Source: a virus
Length of the DNA stretch: 64,000 bases
IMG/VR virus record: IMGVR_UViG_3300042522_000700
Span: 24,016-88,015 of that record
Direction: 5' to 3' (one strand)
In this document: in pieces, positions 33,429 to 41,351 of the stretch
Position numbering within the stretch: position 1 is the stretch's first letter
Layout of the letters: each line of letters opens with the position of its first letter
The notes under the pieces: model-generated
Told to the model about the DNA's origin: nothing
Seen by the model: only the letters and a program-made list of their open reading frames with translations
The model's database searches: none
Position numbers and translations under genes: made by a program

Positions 33429-34237
33429 AGTAGATCAATCTCTCCATTAAATCCAAAGTCATCATCTGCTGTCAATAAAGCATCATCTAAAGCATTGATA
33501 ACACCGTCATCATTTTTATCTTCAAGTGCTTTTGGTGTGTATGTAAATCTAGCATTACGCCTGTTTTGATCTAAATCACCAACAGTTTCGTAAATAATTG
33601 CCTTACGAATGATATCGGCTTGATTGAAGGGACCGTAGATATATGACTTAGCAGTGAACTGAAAAGTCCAAATAATTTGTCTTCTGCCTTTAAAATCATC
33701 ATCCCAAGAATCATCAAGATCAACACTATTTAATACAATGGCAACGTCTTTCTTTTCATCCATTTCAGGAATAAAATTGATGGTGACGTTAAAATTTGGT
33801 TGAAAGTATGGTAAAATTTGTTCTACAATCTGTAGTCCATCATCCTGTGACTTAACCAAAACACCGAGTTCAAAGCTAATGTTGTATGGTACTGGAACAT
33901 ACTGTACTTTTACTTCGTTACCATTATCAGCAATAATGCTACGATATTTTTGAACTGGACTTACTTTACGACCACCATCGTAATTAATGCCAGTCATTTC
34001 AAAATAGATACGAGGGATTCTCATGTACTCGTAAGGAGCACCTGGAGTAGGATCAATGTTCTCCTCAATTCTACGAACAAATTTATCCTTTGGACCATAT
34101 CCAATAGGAACTTTTTGAACTTCTAGCATCTCCCCCGTCTGGGGATCTTTACGTTGAACTTCTAAATTATTAAAAAGAGTTCCGAATCCGACAACTGTTT
34201 TTTTAATTGCCTCGTTATAAAAATGTGTACCTAACAT
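33425..34237 (-). CDS. 15: Tail sheath stabiliser gp15
   Basis: 270 residues (T4: 272). Opening LGTHFYNEAIKKTVVGFGTLFNN is the gp15 signature; YVPVPYNISFELGVL, FNVTINFIPEMD and WTFQFTAKSYIYGP follow. Terminates the tail and binds the neck. Joined to gp14 by TAATG and to gp16 by ATGA. Confidence 0.95.
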   Translation of the reverse strand: MLGTHFYNEAIKKTVVGFGTLFNNLEVQRKDPQTGEMLEVQKVPIGYGPKDKFVRRIEENIDPTPGAPYEYMRIPRIYFEMTGINYDGGRKVSPVQKYRSIIADNGNEVKVQYVPVPYNISFELGVLVKSQDDGLQIVEQILPYFQPNFNVTINFIPEMDEKKDVAIVLNSVDLDDSWDDDFKGRRQIIWTFQFTAKSYIYGPFNQADIIRKAIIYETVGDLDQNRRNARFTYTPKALEDKNDDGVINALDDALLTADDDFGFNGEIDLL

Positions 34238-35109
34238 TAGAAGCTATCCATAAAATTACCATACTCACCGAAAGGATTACCCTCAGAAAAATCTAAAAGA
34301 TTATCGGCAGTGTCTTCAATGTATTTATTTTCTTCGTAATTGTTATTTGGATCTTCTAATGTAGAGAAAGATTCAACTGTCCACGAAGCTTCACTATCTT
34401 CTCCAACAATATTTTCTTCTTCGACAAATGTTCCTGTTCTGGTGATAACAGTAAGTATTCTTGTTTCTGGATCCCATTTCGAAACTTTTGCCGTAACGTC
34501 TGATACAGATCCAGTTACAATTTCACCAACGATATAATCTTCCGTACCACTATCTTCTAGCATAACAATGTCTATAGCTGGAGATAGAATGCTTTCAATC
34601 AGATCTATATCGGCAACTCCAGTATTAATGGATTCGTTGCCCATTTCATAAATTTCGGCAGTAATAGAATAGAATGGCAATTGACCAAATTGGAAAAATA
34701 CTTCTTCTACTTGAACAAATTTAATTTCATACAAGTCTTTGGTTAGTGGGAAGAATAAAAGATCACCTTCTAATGGTCTTTTGTCCAAACCAAAAGCAGT
34801 ACCCTCTTGTACCCATCTTCGAGAAGAAACATTAAATCTAATTTCTTGTGTTATTTTAAGACCAAATTTACTAATAAATTCAGACTCACCAAAACCACCT
34901 ACATTCTGTAAAAGCATTTCAATTTGAAATTGCTCTTCAAATTTAGAGTAAATTAAATCATCTAAAGTGTTTTCTTTAAGAAGAGTTCTTGGTAGATAAT
35001 AGATATCCGAACCGAACAGCTTAATCTGCTCGTCAACAAGATCCTGAACTAGGTCTTGTTCACCTTGGTAACCATCGTAGTAGCTTGGAAAATAAGGACT
35101 AGTAGGCAT
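34237..35109 (-). CDS. 14: Neck protein gp14
   Basis: 290 residues (T4: 256). DLVDEQIKLFGSDIYYLPR is the typical start, followed by RRWVQEGTAFGLDKRPLEGDL and EGDLLFFPLTKDLYEIKFV. A segment at about 190-240 is absent from T4 gp14 (EIVTGSVSDVTAKVSKWD), resembling a phage beta module. The C-terminus ends NPFGEYGNFMDSF. Head-tail connector with gp13. Confidence 0.93.
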   Translation of the reverse strand: MPTSPYFPSYYDGYQGEQDLVQDLVDEQIKLFGSDIYYLPRTLLKENTLDDLIYSKFEEQFQIEMLLQNVGGFGESEFISKFGLKITQEIRFNVSSRRWVQEGTAFGLDKRPLEGDLLFFPLTKDLYEIKFVQVEEVFFQFGQLPFYSITAEIYEMGNESINTGVADIDLIESILSPAIDIVMLEDSGTEDYIVGEIVTGSVSDVTAKVSKWDPETRILTVITRTGTFVEEENIVGEDSEASWTVESFSTLEDPNNNYEENKYIEDTADNLLDFSEGNPFGEYGNFMDSF

Positions 35110-35110
35110 C

Positions 35111-35941
35111 TTATCCGATCATATCCATTGGTGGTAGGGAGTAATCTGTGAGCATTCTTGCTTCTAAATCTTTAACTTCGGCATCGCCATCCTCCCAGAT
35201 CTGACGACCGTTTAATGTAATGCCACCAGGCAATTGGACGTTGTTATACTTAATCAGGTTTTGACCCCACTGGCGCTTCATCAAAGCAGTGGCATAACGC
35301 TTCACAAAGCTATCATTCCAAATTTGATTCCATGCTTGAGGGTCTAACGCTCGATAACATTCAATAACTAAATATCTACCTTCTATAATTCTTTGTTTAT
35401 CAATATCAAGATATAATCTATCTTGGCGTTTGTTGAAACGGTATTGTACTAATCCACCAACGTTAACCACCATGTCAAGAGTTTCAAAATACTGCTTGAT
35501 CATATAGTAGTATGACATGTCAAAGTTACCAAAAGTATAACCAGATGAGAAAGAAAAGATATCAAGTAGGAAATACTGGTTACTTAATCCCCACATTTCA
35601 TTGGAAGAAAGATTAGAAGTAACTCCAAATACTCTTTCTATACCAATTACGTGATCAGGAACTTCTATAAAGTTTTTTCTATTTTCCCACACAGATCCAT
35701 CTGGATCATCTGTAGAAGTAATTTCGTCGGTCTCATTAAATCTTACTACATCTTCAGCAGTAAATTCATGCTTTAGATACATCTTCTCAATACCATCGTA
35801 ATGGTATTCTTGATAATACTGTATAGCTGTATCGATGATATCATCAACCTGAGTATCGGCAATATTGATCTGTAACACTGGAGCACCCAGCTGTCTTTTA
35901 CAATAATCAATAAGTTGCTGTCTTGATGATGGCTGTGCCAT
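35111..35941 (-). CDS. 13: Neck protein gp13
   Basis: 276 residues (T4: 309). Signatures: LIDYCKRQLGAPVLQINIAD at the start, DDIIDTAIQYYQEYHYDG, DHVIGIERVFGV, and the end segment VQLPGGITLNGRQIWEDG. Sits under the portal and joins head and tail. It is the first gene after a terminator whose loop carries a late promoter motif. Confidence 0.95.
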   Translation of the reverse strand: MAQPSSRQQLIDYCKRQLGAPVLQINIADTQVDDIIDTAIQYYQEYHYDGIEKMYLKHEFTAEDVVRFNETDEITSTDDPDGSVWENRKNFIEVPDHVIGIERVFGVTSNLSSNEMWGLSNQYFLLDIFSFSSGYTFGNFDMSYYYMIKQYFETLDMVVNVGGLVQYRFNKRQDRLYLDIDKQRIIEGRYLVIECYRALDPQAWNQIWNDSFVKRYATALMKRQWGQNLIKYNNVQLPGGITLNGRQIWEDGDAEVKDLEARMLTDYSLPPMDMIG

Positions 35942-35953
35942 TTAGATAGATAC

Positions 35954-35986
35954 AAAAAATCCCTTCTTGTATTTATCAAGAAGGGA
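35954..35986 (-). terminator. Rho-independent terminator before gp13
   Basis: Ten-base perfect stem TCCCTTCTTG/CAAGAAGGGA (35960-35969 with 35977-35986), 7-base loop, six T on the minus strand (plus 35954-35959). It stops transcripts coming from the oxygenase side. Confidence 0.93.
35970..35977 (-). promoter_or_regulatory. Late promoter motif inside the terminator loop, before gp13
   Basis: GATAAATA on the minus strand; seven of its bases are exactly the hairpin loop. It is 29 bases before the gp13 ATG. Confidence 0.55.
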
Positions 35987-35993
35987 CTTAAGG

Positions 35994-36176
35994 TTATTCT
36001 TCTGAAGCTTCTTCTGCTTCTTCTGGGGGATTGAGAAGAGCTAAGGTTTCGAGACCACCTTGAAGTTTAAGGCGATACTCTTTTGCTTTTTCGAGATTTG
36101 CTTCAAGATCAATAATCTGCTTTTCGGCAGTAGCAAGTTGCTCTTCAAAGTTCTTTTTGAGTTGTTCAGTGTCCAT
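35994..36176 (-). CDS. 60-residue coiled-coil protein
   Basis: MDTEQLKKNFEEQLATAEKQ at the start continues as an unbroken charged heptad helix (IIDLEANLEKAKEYRLKL) and ends in an acidic tail. It has its own late motif upstream and a strong terminator 8 bases downstream. Small coiled-coil proteins of this kind are common next to gp13 or fibre genes in cyanophages. Function unknown; it may be a structural or chaperone-like peptide. Confidence 0.75.
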   Translation of the reverse strand: MDTEQLKKNFEEQLATAEKQIIDLEANLEKAKEYRLKLQGGLETLALLNPPEEAEEASEE

Positions 36177-36204
36177 GTGTTTATATAAAATGATGTGACT
36201 TTTT

Positions 36205-36212
36205 TATTTATT
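36205..36212 (-). promoter_or_regulatory. Late promoter motif before the coiled-coil gene
   Basis: AATAAATA on the minus strand, 29 bases before the ATG at 36176, between the oxygenase stop and this gene. Confidence 0.55.
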
Positions 36213-36215
36213 TAA

Positions 36216-36833
36216 TTAATTGATATGGATATTTAAAGAAGAATCGCAATAACCGAATATGCCATTAGGAATTAAATTAAATGCTAGTGAATATCTTGGG
36301 GTATTTGATTTATGTAATCCAACTCTATGATTTAAATAACTTGGAAAGAATAAAATATTATTTTTTGCTGGGTAAATACTCCAAGTGCTACAATTATAAT
36401 TATTAAAATTTGATGGTTTATTAACCATAAAAGATTGTGGTTTTAAATTATCATCAGAAAATTCTATAGGAGCACAATTTTCGAGATCATCAAAATATAA
36501 TACCCCACTATACAAACAATTTTTGTGATTATGAAAATGAGAAATGGAATTTGATCCTACTTTAGTTATCCAACTAGTTGTTATTTCAAAAGAAGTTGAA
36601 TGATAATTTAATATTTCGTTTTTAAAAAAATTAAAAACATTTAAAATATCAGACTTTAATTCTATGTGATCATTTAGAACATTAAATTTTTTACTACTAT
36701 AACAATTTTTACTAGTAACGTGCTCTTCAAATTCTGTAGTTAATTTTAAATTTTCAAATAATGTTTCATAGTTATTTTCCAATTTAGACTGGAAAACTAC
36801 AGATGGAAATAGTGGAATAATATTATGCTTCAT
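36216..36833 (-). CDS. 2OG-Fe(II) oxygenase-like protein
   Basis: 205 residues. It matches the small phage 2OG-FeII_Oxy_5 type: SISHFHNHKN (H99/H101/H103) at the start of the double-stranded beta helix, LYSGVLYFD, the distal iron histidine in FFPSYLNHRVG (H169), and PRYSLAFNL with R180 in the position that binds 2-oxoglutarate. Such enzymes hydroxylate proteins or small molecules and are abundant in cyanophages. Very AT-rich compared with the neighbours. Transcribed from a full-consensus sigma70 promoter, not a late motif. Confidence 0.82.
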   Translation of the reverse strand: MKHNIIPLFPSVVFQSKLENNYETLFENLKLTTEFEEHVTSKNCYSSKKFNVLNDHIELKSDILNVFNFFKNEILNYHSTSFEITTSWITKVGSNSISHFHNHKNCLYSGVLYFDDLENCAPIEFSDDNLKPQSFMVNKPSNFNNYNCSTWSIYPAKNNILFFPSYLNHRVGLHKSNTPRYSLAFNLIPNGIFGYCDSSLNIHIN

Positions 36834-36861
36834 TCAAAATAAAGTAGTTGTTCCTGCTTTG

Positions 36862-36890
36862 ATTATATGCTATAATTAAATTATTGTCAA
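36862..36890 (-). promoter_or_regulatory. Full-consensus sigma70 promoter of the minus-strand oxygenase
   Basis: Minus-strand TTGACA (plus 36885-36890), 17-base spacer, TATAAT (plus 36862-36867), ending 29 bases before the ATG at 36833. Confidence 0.85.
36868..36876 (+). promoter_or_regulatory. Extended -10 promoter of the plus-strand oxygenase
   Basis: TGC-TATAAT on the plus strand (TATAAT at 36871-36876), 25 bases before the ATG at 36901; the -35 is poor. It lies inside the spacer of the opposite promoter. Confidence 0.65.
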
Positions 36891-36900
36891 TAGAAAACAG

Positions 36901-37500
36901 ATGAAAGATAATCTACCACAAATTCCTAGGATTGAAACGTGGTTCCCAAAATGTATCTACATTGTGGATAATGTTTGTGTAAATCTTTTAGATGATTTAA
37001 AAACAAAAATAAAAAATAATGATATTCAAACTAAACGAAGTCAAACTTTAAATGTAGATTCTACTCATTTAGTTAATAATGTATTACATAAAACAGAAGT
37101 ATTTTGTGATTTGAAAAATACTATAGAATATCATGCTAGATTATTTTTAGAATATATGGGATATAATTCCGAATATATTTCAAAATGTGTTGTTGTGAAT
37201 ATGTGGTATAACATCAGCAACAAAAATGATTTCCTATTTCCTCATACACATCCAGGATCAATATTGGCTGGAGCATATTATGTTGAATCTGTTGAAGAAA
37301 ATAATATTATATTTTACGATGATATGACATCATCATATGAGCCACCAACTACCATAACAAACCTTTCAATGACCACATGTAACTATCCTTGTATTCCTGG
37401 TAGATTAATGTTGTTTAGAAGTAACCTACTTCACGGAACACCAAAACAAATTAATGATGGACAAAAAATAGTTATATCCTTCAATATTAATAAACTTTAA
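36901..37500 (+). CDS. 2OG-Fe(II) oxygenase-like protein, only plus-strand gene
   Basis: 199 residues. N-terminal IPRIETWFPKCIYIVDN, then VVNMWYNISNKNDFLFPHTHPGS with the iron ligands H115 and H117, LAGAYYVES, NIIFYDD, and the distal LLHGT (H178) and VISFNI. The usual arginine before the last strand is a lysine (K189), so 2-oxoglutarate binding could be altered. Paired head to head with another oxygenase over shared promoters. Its stop overlaps the stop of the next minus gene by three bases; no terminator follows. AT-rich; probably a transferred cargo gene. Confidence 0.82.
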   Translation: MKDNLPQIPRIETWFPKCIYIVDNVCVNLLDDLKTKIKNNDIQTKRSQTLNVDSTHLVNNVLHKTEVFCDLKNTIEYHARLFLEYMGYNSEYISKCVVVNMWYNISNKNDFLFPHTHPGSILAGAYYVESVEENNIIFYDDMTSSYEPPTTITNLSMTTCNYPCIPGRLMLFRSNLLHGTPKQINDGQKIVISFNINKL

Positions 37501-37937
37501 TTATTTTGAATTAAATCTTCTGGATTTGGTTTATTTTCTTCAATGGTTTTTATTTCTTCCATAATCATCTGCTCAAACTTATCTTCAATCCATGATTGAG
37601 TTTCTTCTGACCAAATATATGGAGTTTCTCCTTCTGGTTTTGGAATGGGTGGTTCCCATCTTGCCAAGTCCTTATTAAGAACCCATGATGGAAATGGTTT
37701 TTCCTGAATAAAAATATCTAATTCTGGATTGTAATAATCACCAATGCCAGCATAATTTCCACGAAAATTTCCATTATATGATGTTTGCTTCCAATTTGAA
37801 TATCCGTGAATATTTGCCAAATATTGAATACCAACATGCTCGGATTCAATTCCATTCTCATCCAATAAATTTTCGTTATCTACAACAGAGATATGAATAA
37901 CTTTATTATTAGAATCTAATTTAGCGAAGTGTGCCAT
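37497..37937 (-). CDS. Small fibre-associated protein
   Basis: 146 residues beginning MAHFAKLDSNNKVIHISVVDN. It contains LLDENGIESEHVGIQYL, YNGNFRGNYAGIGDYYNPELD, FPSWVLNKDLARWEPPIP and PEGETPYIWSEETQSW, a pattern found in many cyanophage proteins near tail fibres and related to tail-fibre-assembly or fibre-tip modules (recollection). The acidic helical C-terminus could be a chaperone-like tail. It begins just after the first glycine-rich adhesin and has a perfect late motif that overlaps the adhesin stop. Confidence 0.7.
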   Translation of the reverse strand: MAHFAKLDSNNKVIHISVVDNENLLDENGIESEHVGIQYLANIHGYSNWKQTSYNGNFRGNYAGIGDYYNPELDIFIQEKPFPSWVLNKDLARWEPPIPKPEGETPYIWSEETQSWIEDKFEQMIMEEIKTIEENKPNPEDLIQNN

Positions 37938-37949
37938 AATTTTTTATTT

Positions 37950-39047
37950 TTATTTATAGAGATATCTGATCACAACAATACCTGAACCGCCTTCACCACC
38001 TTTGTTGTTGGCATTGTAGTGAGATCCGCCACCACCGCCGCCGCCAGTATTAGCGCCGCCATTGCCACCAGGAGTTTGCGCCCATGTGTTGATACCACCA
38101 CCGCCTCCTGGAGATCCAGGATTTAATCCATCACCTCCTACAGTAAAACCAACGGCTCCTCCGCCGCCACCACCGTTACCGCCACTACCGCCATTGTATG
38201 CGGAATAAGCAGCGCCTCCGCCGCCTCCTCCCCAGTAAAGACTGGTTCCTAAAATATCACATTCTTTTCCTATTCCTCCATTTGGTGGATATGTTGAATC
38301 ATATCCTTTACCGCCAGCTCCGCCGCCACCACCGGAATAATATTGTCCTCCACCTTGACCACCATTGTATCCCTGTCCAACAGTTCCTGCTCCACCTTGT
38401 CTAGTACCTCCATCGCTATACCCAGAAGCACCACCACCAGATCCACCAGCACTACCAGCAGCACCTGGAGAATATTGAAAATAAGAACTTCCTCCAGCTC
38501 CACCACCAATAGCAGTAAGACCAAAAACTGAAGAATTTGTTCCATTAGTTGCTGGTACTGTAAATTGATGTCCTCCTGGTTGAGGACCAACACCATCAGT
38601 TCTAATTCCTCCACTACCAGCAGGGGCACCATATCCGCCTCGTCCAACAACGACAGGATATGTTCCAGCAGTACCAGCGACACGACCAAATAATACACCA
38701 CCGCCACCGCCACCGCCACCCATATCCATTCCACCGCCCCCACCACCAGCAACAATCAAATACTCAAAGATACCAATACCCGAAGTTACACTGAATGTAA
38801 ATGATCCAACTGTTTTGAAACTGTGTATTTTATAATTTCCATAATATGAAATCTCTCCTCCAGTAGCAGTGAAAGCGGTACTTCCAGAAACTTCCCATAT
38901 GGTTCCATTCCACTTTTCAAAATTGGATATTGTTGTATTAAAAATAATTGAATTTACTTCTGGAGAAACTGGTCTAGTTCCAGTAGTTACGGTTGGTAGT
39001 ATTAGTCCTTCCGAGAGAACCAGTTTTCCTACATTTAATTTAGACAT
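37950..39047 (-). CDS. Glycine-rich tail-fibre adhesin, copy 1
   Basis: 365 residues. The N-terminal 75 residues (MSKLNVGKLVLSEGLILP, RPVSPEVNSIIFNT, FEKWNGTIWEVSG) form a trimming or attachment domain seen in many phage fibre proteins. From about residue 95 (FEYLIVAGGGGGG) it becomes a Gly-rich domain with runs of G4-G9 separated by aromatic/Asn turns, ending GGSGIVVIRYLYK. This resembles poly-glycine-helix adhesins such as those at the tips of T4-like long tail fibres. First (most downstream) of three tandem paralogues. Confidence 0.82.
   Translation of the reverse strand: MSKLNVGKLVLSEGLILPTVTTGTRPVSPEVNSIIFNTTISNFEKWNGTIWEVSGSTAFTATGGEISYYGNYKIHSFKTVGSFTFSVTSGIGIFEYLIVAGGGGGGMDMGGGGGGGGVLFGRVAGTAGTYPVVVGRGGYGAPAGSGGIRTDGVGPQPGGHQFTVPATNGTNSSVFGLTAIGGGAGGSSYFQYSPGAAGSAGGSGGGASGYSDGGTRQGGAGTVGQGYNGGQGGGQYYSGGGGGAGGKGYDSTYPPNGGIGKECDILGTSLYWGGGGGGAAYSAYNGGSGGNGGGGGGAVGFTVGGDGLNPGSPGGGGGINTWAQTPGGNGGANTGGGGGGGSHYNANNKGGEGGSGIVVIRYLYK
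37951..37958 (-). promoter_or_regulatory. Perfect T4 late promoter motif TATAAATA
   Basis: TATAAATA on the minus strand, only 13 bases before the ATG at 37937. The motif encodes the last two codons (TAT AAA) and most of the TAA stop of the upstream adhesin. Confidence 0.65.
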
Positions 39048-39082
39048 AGTAATAATTTTTTGAGAAGATATTTTTTAATTAT

Positions 39083-40192
39083 TTAAGCTAGATAACGAAC
39101 TACAACGATACCAGAACCACCAGAACCGCCTGGACCTTGGTGGGCGCCACCACCACCACCGCTACCAGTATTAGCTCCTCCTGCTCCGCCTCCAGAAGCT
39201 GGAGATGCTCCGCCGTTTCCTCCAACGTTTAATCCTCCAGTGCCGCCAGCAGCGGCGCCACCGCCGCCACCATCCCATCTACCGCCACCGCCACCACCAC
39301 CTAATCCACCTCGACCAGCGCCAGCACCAGTATAAGCACCGCCACCACCGCCACCAGCCCAATAAAGATTAGTTCCAGTAATTCCTAGGAAAGTTCCTGG
39401 ACCACCTATTCCTGGTCTTAAACCATTAAATTTATTTACTTGACCATTACCACCAGAACCACCGCCCCCACCAGCATAATAATTACTATCTACCCACGAA
39501 CCAAACCCGCCACCAGTACCTTGCCCAAATAATCCTCTTCCTGGAGGTCTTCCTCCGCCATAATCTGGTCTAAAACTACGATACGCAGCACTTCCTCCTC
39601 CACCAGACCCTCCATTTTGTGCTTGTGGTCCAGCAATTCCTGGCCATTCTCCTGGATCATAATAATGTCCACTACTTCCACCACCACCACCATAAGCAAT
39701 TAATGAACCAAAAACGGTATTTCCACCCTGTCCACCAGCTCTAGGGGAACTGCCGTAATCAGGATAACCAGGACCACCACCACCAATAGTCACTCCATAA
39801 GTTCCTGCCGTTATTGGATATGCTGGATTGTAAATTAAACCACCAGCACCACCTCCGCCTCCCATGTCGGACCCACCGCCTGCTCCACCAGCAACCATCA
39901 AAATTTCTATAGTTGCTCCGGCACTTGCTGAAGAAACTGTAAAAGTTCCGTCGCCAGTAAACGTGTGTATTCTAAACACTCCACTTGTAGTTACAGTTCC
40001 TCCAGTAGCAGATACGGTAGATATGCCAGTAAAATTAGACCAAGATGTACCACTCCAATACTCAACTGATTTGCTGGTGGTATTGTAAATCAACATTCCC
40101 GTATTTGGTCCTGCTGGTCTATTTGTGGAACTGAAAGCTGGTAATTTAACACCGCTATCGGTAGATAAAGTGCCTACATTTAATAATGACAT
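39083..40192 (-). CDS. Glycine-rich tail-fibre adhesin, copy 2
   Basis: 369 residues. Same plan as its neighbours: MSLLNVGTLSTDSGVKLP, RPAGPNTGMLIYNTTSKSVEYW, a short beta region, then IEILMVAGGAGGG and a long glycine-rich domain ending GGSGGSGIVVVRYLA. Loop residues between the glycine runs differ from copies 1 and 3, as expected for receptor-binding variation. Followed on the minus strand by a weak TTAAATAAT motif before copy 1. Confidence 0.82.
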   Translation of the reverse strand: MSLLNVGTLSTDSGVKLPAFSSTNRPAGPNTGMLIYNTTSKSVEYWSGTSWSNFTGISTVSATGGTVTTSGVFRIHTFTGDGTFTVSSASAGATIEILMVAGGAGGGSDMGGGGGAGGLIYNPAYPITAGTYGVTIGGGGPGYPDYGSSPRAGGQGGNTVFGSLIAYGGGGGSSGHYYDPGEWPGIAGPQAQNGGSGGGGSAAYRSFRPDYGGGRPPGRGLFGQGTGGGFGSWVDSNYYAGGGGGSGGNGQVNKFNGLRPGIGGPGTFLGITGTNLYWAGGGGGGAYTGAGAGRGGLGGGGGGGRWDGGGGGAAAGGTGGLNVGGNGGASPASGGGAGGANTGSGGGGGAHQGPGGSGGSGIVVVRYLA

Positions 40193-40214
40193 AACATTCT
40201 TATACCTTAAAAAT

Positions 40215-40222
40215 TATTTATT
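40215..40222 (-). promoter_or_regulatory. Late promoter motif before adhesin copy 2
   Basis: AATAAATA on the minus strand, 23 bases before the ATG at 40192, overlapping the stop of copy 3; Shine-Dalgarno AAGG follows. Confidence 0.55.
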
Positions 40223-41351
40223 AGATTTTATAACGAACTATTACAATTCCAGAACCTCCTGGAAGAGCATTTGGTGGTGTGTTATTTCCAGATCCACCGC
40301 CACCGCCACCACCAGTATTAGCAACACCTGCCGTGTTTCCAGTAGCAGATTGTCCTCCATATCCTCTTCCACCACCACCTTTTGCTCCTGTATTAGATCC
40401 AGGGGCATTGGTTGGGGTGTATGGACCATACCAATAAAATCCACCACCACCACCACCAGCAAACCATCCACCAGGATCTCCTGCTACAGTAGCAAATTGT
40501 TCAAAATACATTCCAATACCGCCATCCGTAGCAGTACCAGTAGCATTAACTAAGGTTCCCATTGCCTTTCCGCCTGGTCCGCCAGCGCCACCACCACCAG
40601 CACCTTCATGTGGTATTTCGTGACTATTGTTTTCTACTTCTGTTGGTCCGTTATAACCTCTGCTGCCACCAGGATTACCAAAACCTACACCACCACCACT
40701 ATCCATTTGAAGTGGTAATCCACCAGTCCAACCATAGGCAGCTACTCCAGCATAGTAATCCCCTCCTCCACCACCAGAACCACCATCTTTATAAACACTA
40801 CAAGTATAAAAACTTTCATTGCCACCACCACCACCAATTGCTAAAATATCCGCAATTTGGCTATTTCCTCCTTGAAATCCGTGGGAATTGTTTGTAGTTC
40901 CATAGTTTCCTGTTGTGGATGCAGCATAATATCTACCACCTTGTCCACCACCACCAACAGTAACAGTATAAGTACCCACGGGAAAATACTTGCTTGGATG
41001 GTATACAAGTCCACCAGCACCACCGCCACCGCCGCCTTGGTGACTTCCGCCACCACCGCCACCACCAGCAACAACTAAAACTTCTGCTGTTCCAGCTGAA
41101 GTTACATTGAAAGCTGAATCTCCAGTAAATACATGAGTTCTAAATCCACTTGCCACGCTACTAGTTCCGCCAGTAGCAACCATTGGTGAGCTATCTAAAG
41201 AATTCCACCCGCCATCAAAAACTTTTATTTTTTTATCAGTACTATCATAAACCATTAAACCAAGTTCACCAGCTGGCAAATTACTTGTAGTATATTCTGG
41301 TAATTTTAAACCAGAAGACAAGATAACTCTAGCTACATTAAGTGTTGACAT
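40221..41351 (-). CDS. Glycine-rich tail-fibre adhesin, copy 3
   Basis: 376 residues. MSTLNVARVILSSGLKLPEY, LGLMVYDSTDKKIKVFDGGW, then TAEVLVVAGGGGGGG and a glycine-rich domain with loops such as NESFYTCSVYKDGG, ending GGSGIVIVRYKI. Nearest to the 3075-residue fibre gene, whose stop TAA is immediately before its ATG; the Shine-Dalgarno GGAGGAT lies within the end of that gene, so the two are probably translated together. No late motif of its own. Confidence 0.82.
   Translation of the reverse strand: MSTLNVARVILSSGLKLPEYTTSNLPAGELGLMVYDSTDKKIKVFDGGWNSLDSSPMVATGGTSSVASGFRTHVFTGDSAFNVTSAGTAEVLVVAGGGGGGGSHQGGGGGGAGGLVYHPSKYFPVGTYTVTVGGGGQGGRYYAASTTGNYGTTNNSHGFQGGNSQIADILAIGGGGGNESFYTCSVYKDGGSGGGGGDYYAGVAAYGWTGGLPLQMDSGGGVGFGNPGGSRGYNGPTEVENNSHEIPHEGAGGGGAGGPGGKAMGTLVNATGTATDGGIGMYFEQFATVAGDPGGWFAGGGGGGFYWYGPYTPTNAPGSNTGAKGGGGRGYGGQSATGNTAGVANTGGGGGGGSGNNTPPNALPGGSGIVIVRYKI

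Noticed and set aside
38198-40897. Long alternative frames and low-complexity CCACCX repeats in the adhesin genes, superficially like a repeat array
   Set aside because: They reflect GGN glycine codons of the three adhesins; unit lengths are irregular and there are no spacers, so this is neither CRISPR nor separate genes.
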